Shown: positions 8,564 to 16,815 of the stretch, one piece after another
Layout of the letters: each line of letters begins with the position of its first letter
Numbering within the stretch: the first letter of the stretch is position 1
Assembly: GCF_023241715.1 (NCBI RefSeq)
Contig: NZ_JALQCW010000091.1
Location: 1 to 47,551 of the forward strand
From: Pseudomonas morbosilactucae
GTDB taxonomy: Bacteria > Pseudomonadota > Gammaproteobacteria > Pseudomonadales > Pseudomonadaceae
Reading direction: 5' to 3'
DNA length: 47,551 nt
Program-made: the position numbers and the translations under genes
Notes under the pieces: model-generated
The model's input: only the letters and a program-made list of their open reading frames with translations
The model's database searches: none
Told to the model about the DNA's origin: nothing

Positions 8564-9841
8564 ATGAGCGTTTCTGTGGCAGTACCCAGCACCTGGGCCG
8601 ACGGCAAGCGCCATCTGTGGTGGCTCGGCACCCTCCCCATGATTACCCCGATTCTCGCCGGGCTGTTCGCCCTCAGCGTTGGCATTCCGGCGCTCTGGTG
8701 GAGCGGGGTGGTGGTGATCTTCGGGCTGATCCCGCTGATTGACGGCCTGCTCGGCGAAGACACCAGCAACCCACCGGAAACTGTGGTGCCCGACCTGGAA
8801 AAACAGACCTATTACCGCTGGATCGTCTACAGCTGTGCGGTGCTGGCCTGTGTGTCCATGGTGGTCACTGCGTGGATGGCGGTCAGTGGCGTTGACTGGC
8901 TGATCGGTGGCGGCCTGCTGCGACTGGTCGAACAAGGCTCCCTGCACGGCAGCCTGGCTCAAGTGGCCGTGTTCTTTACCGAACAGGCGCAGCATCACGG
9001 CCAGGTCGGCCCCTTCACTTACCTGGGCATGGCCATGTCCACCGGCGCGGCCACCGGCATCGCCATCAACATCGCCCACGAGCTGGGGCACAAACCACGG
9101 CCGCTGGAGCAATTCCTCGCCAAGCTGGCCCTGGCGCCCACCTTCTACGGGCACTTCTTTGTCGAGCACAACCGTGGGCACCACGTGCGCGTGGCCACCC
9201 CGGAAGACCCCGCCAGTTCGCGCCTGGGGGAGAGCTTCTGGCGTTTCCTGCCGCGTTCCACCTGGTTCAGCCTGCGCTCGGCCTGGCACCTGGAGCGCGA
9301 GCGCCTGCACAAACTCGGCCTGCCGACCCTGCATTGGAAGAACAGCGTGCTCGGCGCCTGGATGTTCAGTGTGGTGCTGTGGGGCGCGCTGATTCTCTGG
9401 CTGGGGGTGGCGGTGATTCCCTTCCTGCTGATCCAGGGCATCTACGGTTTCTCCCTGCTGGAGGTGGTGAACTACGTCGAGCACTACGGCCTGTTGCGCC
9501 AGAAGCTGCCCAATGGCCGTTATGAACGCTGCTCGCCGCGCCACTCCTGGAACAGCAACCGGATCGTCACCAACATCTTCCTGTTCCAGCTGCAGCGTCA
9601 CTCCGATCACCACGCTTACCCGACCCGCAGCTACCAGGCCCTGCGCCATTTCGACGAGTCGCCACAACTGCCTTATGGCTACGCCAGCATGATCGTCTGG
9701 GCCTACGTGCCGTTCCTCTGGCGGCGGCTGATGGACCATCGGGTGCTGGCGCATTACGCCGGTGATGTGCGCCTGGCCAATCTGCAACCTTCGCAGCGCG
9801 CCGCTTTGCTCAAGCGTTACGGCGCCGGCGACGGCCACTGA
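8564..9841 (+). CDS. alkB: Alkane 1-monooxygenase AlkB
   Basis: A 425-residue integral-membrane non-heme di-iron hydroxylase that converts n-alkanes to 1-alkanols using electrons from rubredoxin. The diagnostic histidine boxes are all present: HELGH at 172-176, EHNRGHHVRVATPEDP at about 201-216 and LQRHSDHHAYPTRSYQALRH near 342-361. The HYG motif (NYVEHYGL) lies between the second and third boxes. Hydrophobic segments lie near 22-62, 86-115 and the middle of the protein. Length fits the family (about 400). No rubredoxin or rubredoxin reductase gene is nearby, so electron transfer must be supplied from elsewhere. It leads a plus-strand run with two PraB-like proteins and a FadL channel. Confidence 0.95.
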   Translation: MSVSVAVPSTWADGKRHLWWLGTLPMITPILAGLFALSVGIPALWWSGVVVIFGLIPLIDGLLGEDTSNPPETVVPDLEKQTYYRWIVYSCAVLACVSMVVTAWMAVSGVDWLIGGGLLRLVEQGSLHGSLAQVAVFFTEQAQHHGQVGPFTYLGMAMSTGAATGIAINIAHELGHKPRPLEQFLAKLALAPTFYGHFFVEHNRGHHVRVATPEDPASSRLGESFWRFLPRSTWFSLRSAWHLERERLHKLGLPTLHWKNSVLGAWMFSVVLWGALILWLGVAVIPFLLIQGIYGFSLLEVVNYVEHYGLLRQKLPNGRYERCSPRHSWNSNRIVTNIFLFQLQRHSDHHAYPTRSYQALRHFDESPQLPYGYASMIVWAYVPFLWRRLMDHRVLAHYAGDVRLANLQPSQRAALLKRYGAGDGH

Positions 9842-9919
9842 AACAACACTGGTTTCCAGGCACGACGGCCACGGCCGGTTGACCCACAACAACAATAAGC
9901 ACCTGCAAGGAAGTCAACG

Positions 9920-10411
9920 ATGTCCATTTCCAGTAAGTTCGCGGTAGTGCTCACCGCCGCCCTGATTGGCGGCCTGGCGGCTGACTTCGCCCAGGCTGCG
10001 ACGATCGAACCGGCCAACACCGAGTTCACCGCCAAGGGCCCGATCAGCTTTGCCAAAAGCATCATCAACGTCGACTGCACCATCGAGCTCAGCGGCAAGG
10101 TCAGCCCCGACGGCAGCTTTGCCAGCGTCGACAAGGTGGGCTTCAGCGGCGGCTTCAAATGCGGCCAGGTCGAAGCTACCCATCTGCCCTGGAAGCTGGT
10201 GGCCACCAACGAAAGCAGCGGCGCCATGTCGGGCATCCAGGTCACGGTGAACGCGCCCCTGGTGGGGGGCGATTGCGGGCCGACGACTGCCGAGGGCAGT
10301 TGGAACAACAGCACCGGCAAGCTGCAGGCGTCCCAGGTCGCCCTGGCGGGTGGCTGCACCATCAAGACCGTATCGATCCAGATGCCGCCGAGCTTTCGCG
10401 TGGTGCCCTGA
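9920..10411 (+). CDS. Secreted PraB-like alkane-oxidation accessory protein, first paralogue
   Basis: A 163-residue exported protein. Residues 1-26 are a classical signal peptide (hydrophobic VVLTAALIGGLA, probable cleavage after AQA). The mature part starts ATIEPANTEF and is rich in Ser, Thr, Gly and Val, suggesting a beta-rich fold. It has four cysteines, in VDCTI, FKCGQ, GDCGP and GGCTI, that line up with four in its neighbour at 10600, so two disulfides are likely. It resembles proteins annotated in Pseudomonas as alkane oxidation protein activator PraB (family name from memory). AAGGAAG lies just upstream of the start. It sits 78 bases after alkB. A role at the cell surface or in hydrocarbon emulsification is inferred from the family. 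Confidence 0.7.
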   Translation: MSISSKFAVVLTAALIGGLAADFAQAATIEPANTEFTAKGPISFAKSIINVDCTIELSGKVSPDGSFASVDKVGFSGGFKCGQVEATHLPWKLVATNESSGAMSGIQVTVNAPLVGGDCGPTTAEGSWNNSTGKLQASQVALAGGCTIKTVSIQMPPSFRVVP

Positions 10412-10443
10412 TCTGACGTCACTTTTTCCATGGAGGGAAGCCG

Positions 10444-10527
10444 ATGCAACGTCGTATCCGCGGTGACGGGACGCTGATGCCCGGGCGCTCTCCAGCCCTG
10501 AATTCAGTCGAGCTGGAGCACCGATGA
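10444..10527 (+). CDS. Possible 27-residue leader ORF upstream of praB
   Basis: A short ORF begins at ATG 10444 and ends TGA 10525-10527. It is preceded by a very good GGAGGG (10432-10437) with a 6-base spacer, better than that of many genes here. The peptide starts MQRRIRGDGT, is basic and resembles nothing I know. It could be a leader peptide, a remnant, or chance. Confidence 0.3.
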   Translation: MQRRIRGDGTLMPGRSPALNSVELEHR

Positions 10528-10599
10528 GGTCATCGATTCGCTGGCAAGGCTGATAACCCCCTGGCAACTGTCGGTTGCCGAATCTTGAGGAAAACAACA

Positions 10600-11091
10600 A
10601 TGCAAAGCATCAAGACTTTCGCTTCTGTAGCTTCCTTCGCCCTCTGCCTCGGCGCGGCCTCCCTGGCCAACGCCGCGACCATTGCCCCGGCCGGCACCGC
10701 GTTTTCGGCACCGGGCACCATTTCGGTGTCGTCGCCGGCGTCGTTCGGCGTTCCGGTCAATTGCAACATCACCTTTACCGGCACCGTCGCCGCCGATGGC
10801 AGCAACGCCTCGATCACCGGTGCCACGGTCAGCGGCAGCAACGCCCTGTGCGGTGTGCCGGTGTTGCAGAACCTGCCCTGGACCCTGACCGCCACCAGCG
10901 CCACCACCGGTACGGTGTCGGGGGTCAGTTTCAAGATCGTTTCCAATTGCAGCAGCACCCCGACCACCATCAATGCGTCCTGGAGCAACTCGGCCAACAC
11001 CCTGAGTGTGCCGTCCGCGCAGACCGTGGGCAGTTGCAAAATTACCGCGCTGAGCGTCAAGCCCAGCCCGGCCTTCACCGTTACACCCTGA
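10600..11091 (+). CDS. praB: Secreted PraB-like alkane-oxidation accessory protein, second paralogue
   Basis: A 163-residue exported protein, the same length as its paralogue at 9920. The signal peptide covers about residues 1-24 (FALCLGAASLANA), and the mature part begins ATIAPAGTAFSAPGTISV. Four cysteines (VNCNI, ALCGV, SNCSS, GSCKI) match those of the paralogue, and both end in a similar P-x-F-x-V-x-P tail. The ATG at 10600 follows TGAGGA; a TTG five codons earlier is less likely. Known PraB/PraA proteins of P. aeruginosa assist growth on and emulsification of hydrocarbons; that link is from memory and is supported here only by the position after alkB. The mature chain is almost free of charged residues and may be surface-active. 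Confidence 0.75.
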   Translation: MQSIKTFASVASFALCLGAASLANAATIAPAGTAFSAPGTISVSSPASFGVPVNCNITFTGTVAADGSNASITGATVSGSNALCGVPVLQNLPWTLTATSATTGTVSGVSFKIVSNCSSTPTTINASWSNSANTLSVPSAQTVGSCKITALSVKPSPAFTVTP

Positions 11092-11129
11092 TCGTGTTGT
11101 GAATTCAGCCTGTTGATCACGTGCTGAAA

Positions 11130-11188
11130 AACAGGCGTCCCGGCAGGGGCGCCTGTTGCAGAACGACCGTTCGGTGGTCACCGAACGG
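11130..11188 (+). other. Two strong hairpins in the praB-fadL gap
   Basis: A 12-bp stem with one G-U pair and a GGCA loop (AACAGGCGTCCC/GGGGCGCCTGTT, 11130-11157) is followed by a perfect 10-bp dyad CCGTTCGGTG/CACCGAACGG (11167-11188) with a 2-base centre. Neither has a T run. They could be a transcript 3' end, an RNA stabiliser or, for the second, an operator. The fadL ribosome site starts 14 bases later. Confidence 0.5.
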
Positions 11189-11213
11189 CCCCGATAATAA
11201 TAAGGAGTGGGGC

Positions 11214-12650
11214 ATGAACAATAAGAAACAACCCATACCCGCGTTGCTCGGCATGGTTTTGATCGGTGGTTTGATCGGCTCGGGATCGGTGCAGGCGGGC
11301 GGCTTTTCCACGCCCACTTATGGTGCCCCGGGCTGGGGCCGCGCGTTTGGCGGCGGCTCGCTGTTCAAGAATGACCCCAGCGCCGCGTACAACAACCCCG
11401 CGGCCATGGCCTTTGTCGACCAGAACGTGGCGCAGATGACCGTGGATTACGCGCGCATCAAGCTCAAGTACAAAGGCACGGCCACCGATTACCAGGGCAA
11501 CCCGGCTTCGCAGACGCCGATCGGCCCCGACGGTTTGCCCAGCGGGCCGGCCACTCAACTCAACGGTGATGGCGGCGAGGGTGGCTTCACCGCCTGGCTG
11601 CCCACCGGCTTCCTGGTGATGCCGATCAATGATCGCTTTGCCTTCGGCCTCAGCCAGGTGGTGCCCCAGGGCATGCGCAGTACCTGGGATCAGGACTGGA
11701 AGGGGCGTGACTTTGCCGTCGATACCAAAATTGAAACCGTCGGCATGACCGGTTCACTGTCGTTCAAAGTCAATGACCAGTTCGCCATCGGTGGCGGGGT
11801 GATCATCCAGAACAGCAAGGGCTTCGTCAGCCAGAACCTCAACCTGACCGGTGCGGCGGGCATGTCGGTGCTGCCCGGTGCCCCTTCGGGATACGGCGCC
11901 AACCTGATGCGGGTCAAGGTGGATAACACCTCGGTCGGCTGGTTCACCGGGATCGCCTGGAAACCCACCGAGCGCGACACCCTGGGCCTGAGCTACCACG
12001 CCAAGATCAAGAACAAGATGGAGGGCAAGTACAACATCTACGCCGACGCCCTGGGCCGCAGCATGATGACCCAGCAGGTCGGGCCCAACGGCGAGACCCT
12101 GGTGGAGCTGGCGTACCCGGGCCTGAAGCTGTTTCCGGACGGCGCCAACGCCACCACCCAGCTGGACATTCCTGCCACCGCCGGCCTGGACTGGGTGCAT
12201 GTGTTCAATGACCGTTTCACCCTGGGGGTCAGCGCTACCTGGACCCAGTGGTCGTCGTTCAAGGACCTGACCCTCAAGTCCGACGGCAACACCATTGTCG
12301 CCATCCCTTACAACTACAAGGATTCGATGATGTATTCGGTGGGCGGCGACTATCGCTTCACCGACAACCTGACCCTGCGTGCCGGCCTGGCCCTGGACAA
12401 GACCCCGACCCGCGACTCCACCCGTGACCCGCGGATCCCGGACAACGATCGGCTGTTCACCTCCATCGGCTTTGGTTACGACCTGCGCGCAGTGCCTGGC
12501 CTGACCATCGATGGCGCCTACTCGCGGCAGTTCGTCAAGGAAGCCAAGTTGAAAACCCAGAACCAGGACCGTCTCGGCGGCTCCAGCCTGGATGGCAAGG
12601 TCGATGCGAAGGGCGAGGTGGTCAGCCTCTCGGCGACCTATCACTTCTGA
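11214..12650 (+). CDS. fadL: FadL/TodX-family outer-membrane channel
   Basis: A 478-residue outer-membrane protein of the OMPP1/FadL/TodX family, which carries long-chain fatty acids or hydrocarbons across the outer membrane. The signal peptide ends near SVQAGG (about residue 28). The mature N-terminus GGFSTPTYGAPGWGRAFGG and the NDPSAAYNNPAAMAF segment match the hatch region of the family. The chain ends in a beta-strand with terminal F (LSATYHF), as expected for insertion by the BAM complex. The ATG at 11214 follows AAGGAG; an upstream in-frame start at 11121 runs through the hairpins. The place after alkB and praB suggests alkane or fatty-acid import. Confidence 0.85.
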   Translation: MNNKKQPIPALLGMVLIGGLIGSGSVQAGGFSTPTYGAPGWGRAFGGGSLFKNDPSAAYNNPAAMAFVDQNVAQMTVDYARIKLKYKGTATDYQGNPASQTPIGPDGLPSGPATQLNGDGGEGGFTAWLPTGFLVMPINDRFAFGLSQVVPQGMRSTWDQDWKGRDFAVDTKIETVGMTGSLSFKVNDQFAIGGGVIIQNSKGFVSQNLNLTGAAGMSVLPGAPSGYGANLMRVKVDNTSVGWFTGIAWKPTERDTLGLSYHAKIKNKMEGKYNIYADALGRSMMTQQVGPNGETLVELAYPGLKLFPDGANATTQLDIPATAGLDWVHVFNDRFTLGVSATWTQWSSFKDLTLKSDGNTIVAIPYNYKDSMMYSVGGDYRFTDNLTLRAGLALDKTPTRDSTRDPRIPDNDRLFTSIGFGYDLRAVPGLTIDGAYSRQFVKEAKLKTQNQDRLGGSSLDGKVDAKGEVVSLSATYHF

Positions 12651-12885
12651 CCCCGCGGGCATCGGCCTGGCGGTGGTGCAGGGTGCCTGCATTGCCGTCC
12701 GGCAGCCGGTGCGTCGGGCGAGGAAAAAGGAACAAGGCAGGGCAAAAAATTTTTGCCCTGCAATTAAATAAATATTTGAAAATAATATTTGAAACATTCG
12801 TTCAGGCTTGTAGGGTGGTGATCGAGGACCGGCATGATGCCCAGGGTCCCGGTGCTGATCTTCGGCGTCACAAGAGAGGTATTGC
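12651..12885. promoter_or_regulatory. fadE upstream region with palindrome and AT-rich direct repeats
   Basis: A 25-base near-perfect palindrome (12737-12761) has arms GCAGGGCAAAAA and TTTTTGCCCTGC around one A. Just after it are two direct copies of AATATTTGAAA at 12771-12781 and 12784-12794, with a 13-base period. The palindrome could be the fadL terminator or an operator for the fadE run. The repeats lie in the probable promoter. Confidence 0.5.
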
Positions 12886-15438
12886 ATGATGCTTTGGTTA
12901 TTGATGGGACTCGCGGCGGCCCTGGTGCTGGCGTATCGGCAGGCCCCGGCGGCCTTGTGGCTTGGCGTGGGCCTGGGCTGGACGGCCCTGGGGCATGTGT
13001 TTGGCCTGTTGGGCCCGGTGGGGCTGGCCCTCGCGGCGGTGCTGGTGCTGTTGCCGGCGACGCTGCTGAGTATCAAGCCCCTGCGCCGGGCCTTGCTCAG
13101 CGCCCGGGCCCTGGCGCTGTTCCGGCAGATCATGCCGGCCATGTCCGACACAGAGCGGGCGGCCATCGAGTCCGGCAGCGTGTGGTGGGACGCCGAGCTG
13201 TTCAGCGGCACGCCACGCTGGTCGCGCTTGTTGCAGGCCGCGCCGGCCAGCCTCAGCGCCGAGGAGCAAGCCTTTCTCGAGCAGGAGGTGGAGCAGCTCT
13301 GCGACATGGCCAACGACTGGGAAACCACGCAGATCTGGCAGGACCTGTCGCCCAAGGCCTGGCAATTCACCAAGGACGCCGGTTTCCTGGGGATGATCAT
13401 TCCCAAGCAATACGGCGGCAAAGGTTTCTCTCATTACGCCCACTCCCAAGTGGTGATGAAGCTGTCCACCCGCTGCTCGGCGGCGGCGATCTCGGTGATG
13501 GTCCCCAACTCCCTGGGCCCGGCCGAGTTGCTGCTGCACTACGGCACCGAAGCCCAGCGCGAGCATTACCTGCCGCGCCTGGCCCGGGGCGAGGACATTC
13601 CCTGTTTCGCCCTGACCAGCCCTTATGCCGGTTCCGACGCCGGGGCCATTCCCGATGTCGGGGTGGTCTGCAAGGGGCTGCATGAAGGCCGTGAAGTCTT
13701 GGGTTTCAGCGTCACCTGGGATAAGCGCTACATCACCTTGGGCCCTATTGCCACGGTGCTGGGCCTGGCCTTTCGCGCCGAGGATCCGTACGGCCTGCTG
13801 GGCGGTAACAAGGGCAGCCTGGGCATTACCTGCGCGTTGATCCCCACCAGCCATCCTGGGGTTCAGAGCGGGCGCCGGCACTGGCCGTTGAACGCGGTGT
13901 TCCAGAACGGCCCGACCACCGGCAAGGACGTGTTCATCCCCCTGGAATGGGTGATTGGCGGCGCCGAGCAGGTGGGCAATGGCTGGCGCATGCTGATGGA
14001 ATGCCTGGCGGCCGGGCGGGCGATTTCCCTGCCGTCGGCCAACGTCGGCCTGGGCAAGGTCGCGGTGCGGGGCACCAGTGCCTACGCGGCGATGCGCAAG
14101 CAGTTCGGCCTGCCCATCGGCAAGTTCGAAGGCGTGCAGGCCCCCCTGGCGCGCATGGCCGGGCACCTTTACACCTGCGATGCGGTGCGCAAGGTTTCGG
14201 TGGCGTCCCTGGATGCCGGGGAAAAACCCTCGGTGATTTCGGCCATCGCCAAGTACCACGTCACCGAACGGGCCCGGGCCATCGTCAATGACGGCATGGA
14301 CATCGTTGCCGGCAAGGGCATCTGCATGGGGCCCAACAACTTCCTGGCCCGGGCCTACCAGCAGAGCCCGATCGCCATCACCGTGGAAGGCGCGAACATC
14401 ATGACCCGCTGCCTGATCATCTACGGCCAGGGGCTGATCCGTTGCCATCCTTATGTGTTCCGCGAAATGGAAGCCGCCCGGGACACTGGCCGCAAAGGCC
14501 TGGAGGCGTTCGACAGGGCCATGTTCGGCCATATCAGCTTCTTCCTGGCCAACAGCGTGCGCGCCACGGTGCACGGGCTGACCGGCGGCCGCCTGCTCAA
14601 GGCCCCGGCCAATACCGACAAGGCCCTGGCCCCTTACTACCGCCAGATCAATCGGCTGTCGGTGGTGCTGGCCCTGGTTTCGGACGTGTCCATGGGGGTA
14701 TTGGGCGGAGCCCTCAAGCGCAAGGAAAGCATCACCGGGCGCCTGGGGGACATCCTGTCCCAGTTGTACATCCTGTCGTGCGTGCTCAAGCGTTTCGAGG
14801 ATGACGGCCGGCCTCAGGCCGACTTGCCCCTGGTCCACTGGTCGGCCCAGGACGCCTTGCTGCGGGCCCACGAGGCCTTGGCCGAAGTGCTCGACAACTA
14901 CCCCTCGACGCTCGCCGCGCGGGTCCTTCGCGGCCTCAGCTTTCCACTGGGTATCGCCTTGCGCAAACCTTCCGACCGGTTGCTGGCCGAGGTCGCCGAC
15001 CTGGTGCAGACCCCGGGCGCCAGCCGCGACCGGTTGTTGGGGGATTCCTACATCCCGCAGCCGCACATCGACAAGCTGGCCTACGGCGAACTGGCGTTCG
15101 GCCTGCAGCCCCAAGTGGAGCTGATCGAAGCCCGGCTCAAACCGGCGATCAAGCAGGGCCTGCTGGCAGCGTTGCCGATCTCCGGCACGGCCTTTGCGGC
15201 CTGGCGTACCCAGGCCCTGGAACAGCAGTTGATCAGCCACGAAGAGGACCAGTTGCTGGGGCGTTACGTCGAATACGCCGATCACGCGATCCAGGTCGAC
15301 GACTTTCCCCAGGACTTCGGGCTGCTGGAGGCCCTGCAACAACGTCAGGCCCACATCGAGCAGGCGGGCAAAAACAGCGGCCGGCGGCGTGCCACCCATT
15401 CGGCGGACACCGCCGTGGCCAGCGATCCGGCCTATTGA
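12886..15438 (+). CDS. fadE: Acyl-CoA dehydrogenase FadE
   Basis: An 850-residue membrane-associated flavoprotein that oxidises acyl-CoA to trans-2-enoyl-CoA, the first step of beta-oxidation. Residues 2-60 hold two or three hydrophobic segments, as in E. coli FadE (about 815 residues). Family motifs include GFLGMIIPKQYGGKGFS, FALTSPYAGSDAGAIPD, and GANIMTRCLIIYGQG. An AGAGAGG site precedes the ATG-ATG at 12886. It heads a compact run of five genes (FadE, FabG, MaoC, thiolase, FadD) on the plus strand with gaps of 30 bases or less. The AT-rich upstream region is probably the promoter of the run. The electron acceptor is presumably ETF or a quinone route, not encoded here. Confidence 0.9.
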   Translation: MMLWLLMGLAAALVLAYRQAPAALWLGVGLGWTALGHVFGLLGPVGLALAAVLVLLPATLLSIKPLRRALLSARALALFRQIMPAMSDTERAAIESGSVWWDAELFSGTPRWSRLLQAAPASLSAEEQAFLEQEVEQLCDMANDWETTQIWQDLSPKAWQFTKDAGFLGMIIPKQYGGKGFSHYAHSQVVMKLSTRCSAAAISVMVPNSLGPAELLLHYGTEAQREHYLPRLARGEDIPCFALTSPYAGSDAGAIPDVGVVCKGLHEGREVLGFSVTWDKRYITLGPIATVLGLAFRAEDPYGLLGGNKGSLGITCALIPTSHPGVQSGRRHWPLNAVFQNGPTTGKDVFIPLEWVIGGAEQVGNGWRMLMECLAAGRAISLPSANVGLGKVAVRGTSAYAAMRKQFGLPIGKFEGVQAPLARMAGHLYTCDAVRKVSVASLDAGEKPSVISAIAKYHVTERARAIVNDGMDIVAGKGICMGPNNFLARAYQQSPIAITVEGANIMTRCLIIYGQGLIRCHPYVFREMEAARDTGRKGLEAFDRAMFGHISFFLANSVRATVHGLTGGRLLKAPANTDKALAPYYRQINRLSVVLALVSDVSMGVLGGALKRKESITGRLGDILSQLYILSCVLKRFEDDGRPQADLPLVHWSAQDALLRAHEALAEVLDNYPSTLAARVLRGLSFPLGIALRKPSDRLLAEVADLVQTPGASRDRLLGDSYIPQPHIDKLAYGELAFGLQPQVELIEARLKPAIKQGLLAALPISGTAFAAWRTQALEQQLISHEEDQLLGRYVEYADHAIQVDDFPQDFGLLEALQQRQAHIEQAGKNSGRRRATHSADTAVASDPAY

Positions 15439-15468
15439 CCTCAGTGTGTTTGCCATCGGGAACTGTCT

Positions 15469-16812
15469 ATGTCTGACGCTTATCTTGCCTTCGTCAATTC
15501 CCCCTGGGGCCGTCGCCTGGCCCAGGGGGTCGGCTTGCCCCAACCCTTGCCCCTGCAACGTGGCGGGCAGGGCGCCCTGGTCAATCCGGTGATTTTCGGG
15601 GCCGCGCCCCAGGGCCGGCTGCTGGGGGAACTGCAACGCATCTTCGCCGCCACCGACACGGTGGCGGCCCAACCGGCGAGCATCGAGGCGCCGTCCACGG
15701 TCAAGGCCCAGGGCTTGGTGTTTGACGCCACGGGCCTGGCGGACATTGCCCAACTGGATGAGCTGTACCGGTTTTTCCACGCCAATGTGCGGCGCTTGGG
15801 CCAACACAGTCGGGTGCTGGTCTTGGGCACCGCGCCCGAACACTGCCCGGCCTTGGCCCAGGCGGTGGTGCAGCGGGCCCTGGAAGGGTTTGTGCGTTCC
15901 CTGGGCAAGGAGCTGCGGCGGGCCATCACCGTGCAGCTGATTTACGTCGAGCCCGGTGCCGAGACCGAGCTGGACAGCAGCCTGCGCTTCTTTCTGTCGC
16001 CCCGTTCGGCCTACGTCTCGGGCCAGGTGGTGCGCATCGCTGAATCGGTGGATGTGCCTAAAGACCTGCGCTGGCAGCAGCCGCTGATGGGGCGCCGAGC
16101 CCTGGTCACCGGCGCCTGCCGGGGCATCGGCCTGGCAATTGCCCAGGTCCTGGCCCGGGACGGCGCCCAGGTGGTGTGCCTGGATATTCCGCAGAACGCC
16201 CAGGCCCTGGAGCAGGCCGCCGCCTCTGTGGGCGGCAGTGCCTTCAGCCTGGACATCACCGCGGCCGACGCCGGGCAACGGTTGCTGGCGTTCGTTGGTG
16301 AGCACGGCGCCTTCGATATCGTGGTGCACAACGCCGGCATCACCCAAGACAAGACCTTGGCGAAAATGAGCGAAGCCGCTTGGCGCCAGGTCATGGCGGT
16401 CAACCTGGAAGCGCCGTTGCTGCTGAGTCAGGCGCTGCTGGAGGGCCAGGGCCTGAACCCGGGGGGGCGGATTGTCTGCGTCTCGTCGATTTCCGGGATT
16501 GCCGGCAACCTCGGGCAAAGCAACTACGCCACGTCCAAGGCCGGGGTCATCGGCTTGGTGCAGAGCCTCGCGCCCTTGGCGGCGCGCCAGCAGATCACGG
16601 TCAACGGCGTGGCCCCGGGCTTTATCGAGACCCAGATGACCGCGAAGATCCCGCTGATGATTCGTGAGGCCGGGCGCCGCATGAATTCCTTGTCCCAGGG
16701 CGGGCAGGCGGTGGACGTTGCACACACCATCGCCTGGCTGGCCCACCCGGCCTCCGGTGGCATCAACGGGCAGGTGGTCCGCGTCTGCGGGCAAAGCCTG
16801 CTGGGAGCCTGA
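15469..16812 (+). CDS. High-molecular-weight FabG-type 3-oxoacyl reductase/3-hydroxyacyl dehydrogenase
   Basis: A 447-residue SDR with an extra N-terminal domain of about 200 residues, the layout of mycobacterial FabG4. The catalytic domain starts near residue 205 (GRRALVTGACRGIGLAIA). It has the cofactor loop TGACRGIG, HNAG near 286, the catalytic Ser in VSSISGIAG and YATSK as the Tyr-Lys pair. Relatives interconvert 3-oxoacyl and (R)-3-hydroxyacyl thioesters. Placed between FadE and a MaoC hydratase, it probably works in the oxidative direction on acyl-CoA with NAD+, replacing the dehydrogenase half of FadB. It starts 31 bases after fadE and ends 4 bases before the MaoC gene. Confidence 0.8.
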   Translation: MSDAYLAFVNSPWGRRLAQGVGLPQPLPLQRGGQGALVNPVIFGAAPQGRLLGELQRIFAATDTVAAQPASIEAPSTVKAQGLVFDATGLADIAQLDELYRFFHANVRRLGQHSRVLVLGTAPEHCPALAQAVVQRALEGFVRSLGKELRRAITVQLIYVEPGAETELDSSLRFFLSPRSAYVSGQVVRIAESVDVPKDLRWQQPLMGRRALVTGACRGIGLAIAQVLARDGAQVVCLDIPQNAQALEQAAASVGGSAFSLDITAADAGQRLLAFVGEHGAFDIVVHNAGITQDKTLAKMSEAAWRQVMAVNLEAPLLLSQALLEGQGLNPGGRIVCVSSISGIAGNLGQSNYATSKAGVIGLVQSLAPLAARQQITVNGVAPGFIETQMTAKIPLMIREAGRRMNSLSQGGQAVDVAHTIAWLAHPASGGINGQVVRVCGQSLLGA

Positions 16813-16815
16813 ACC

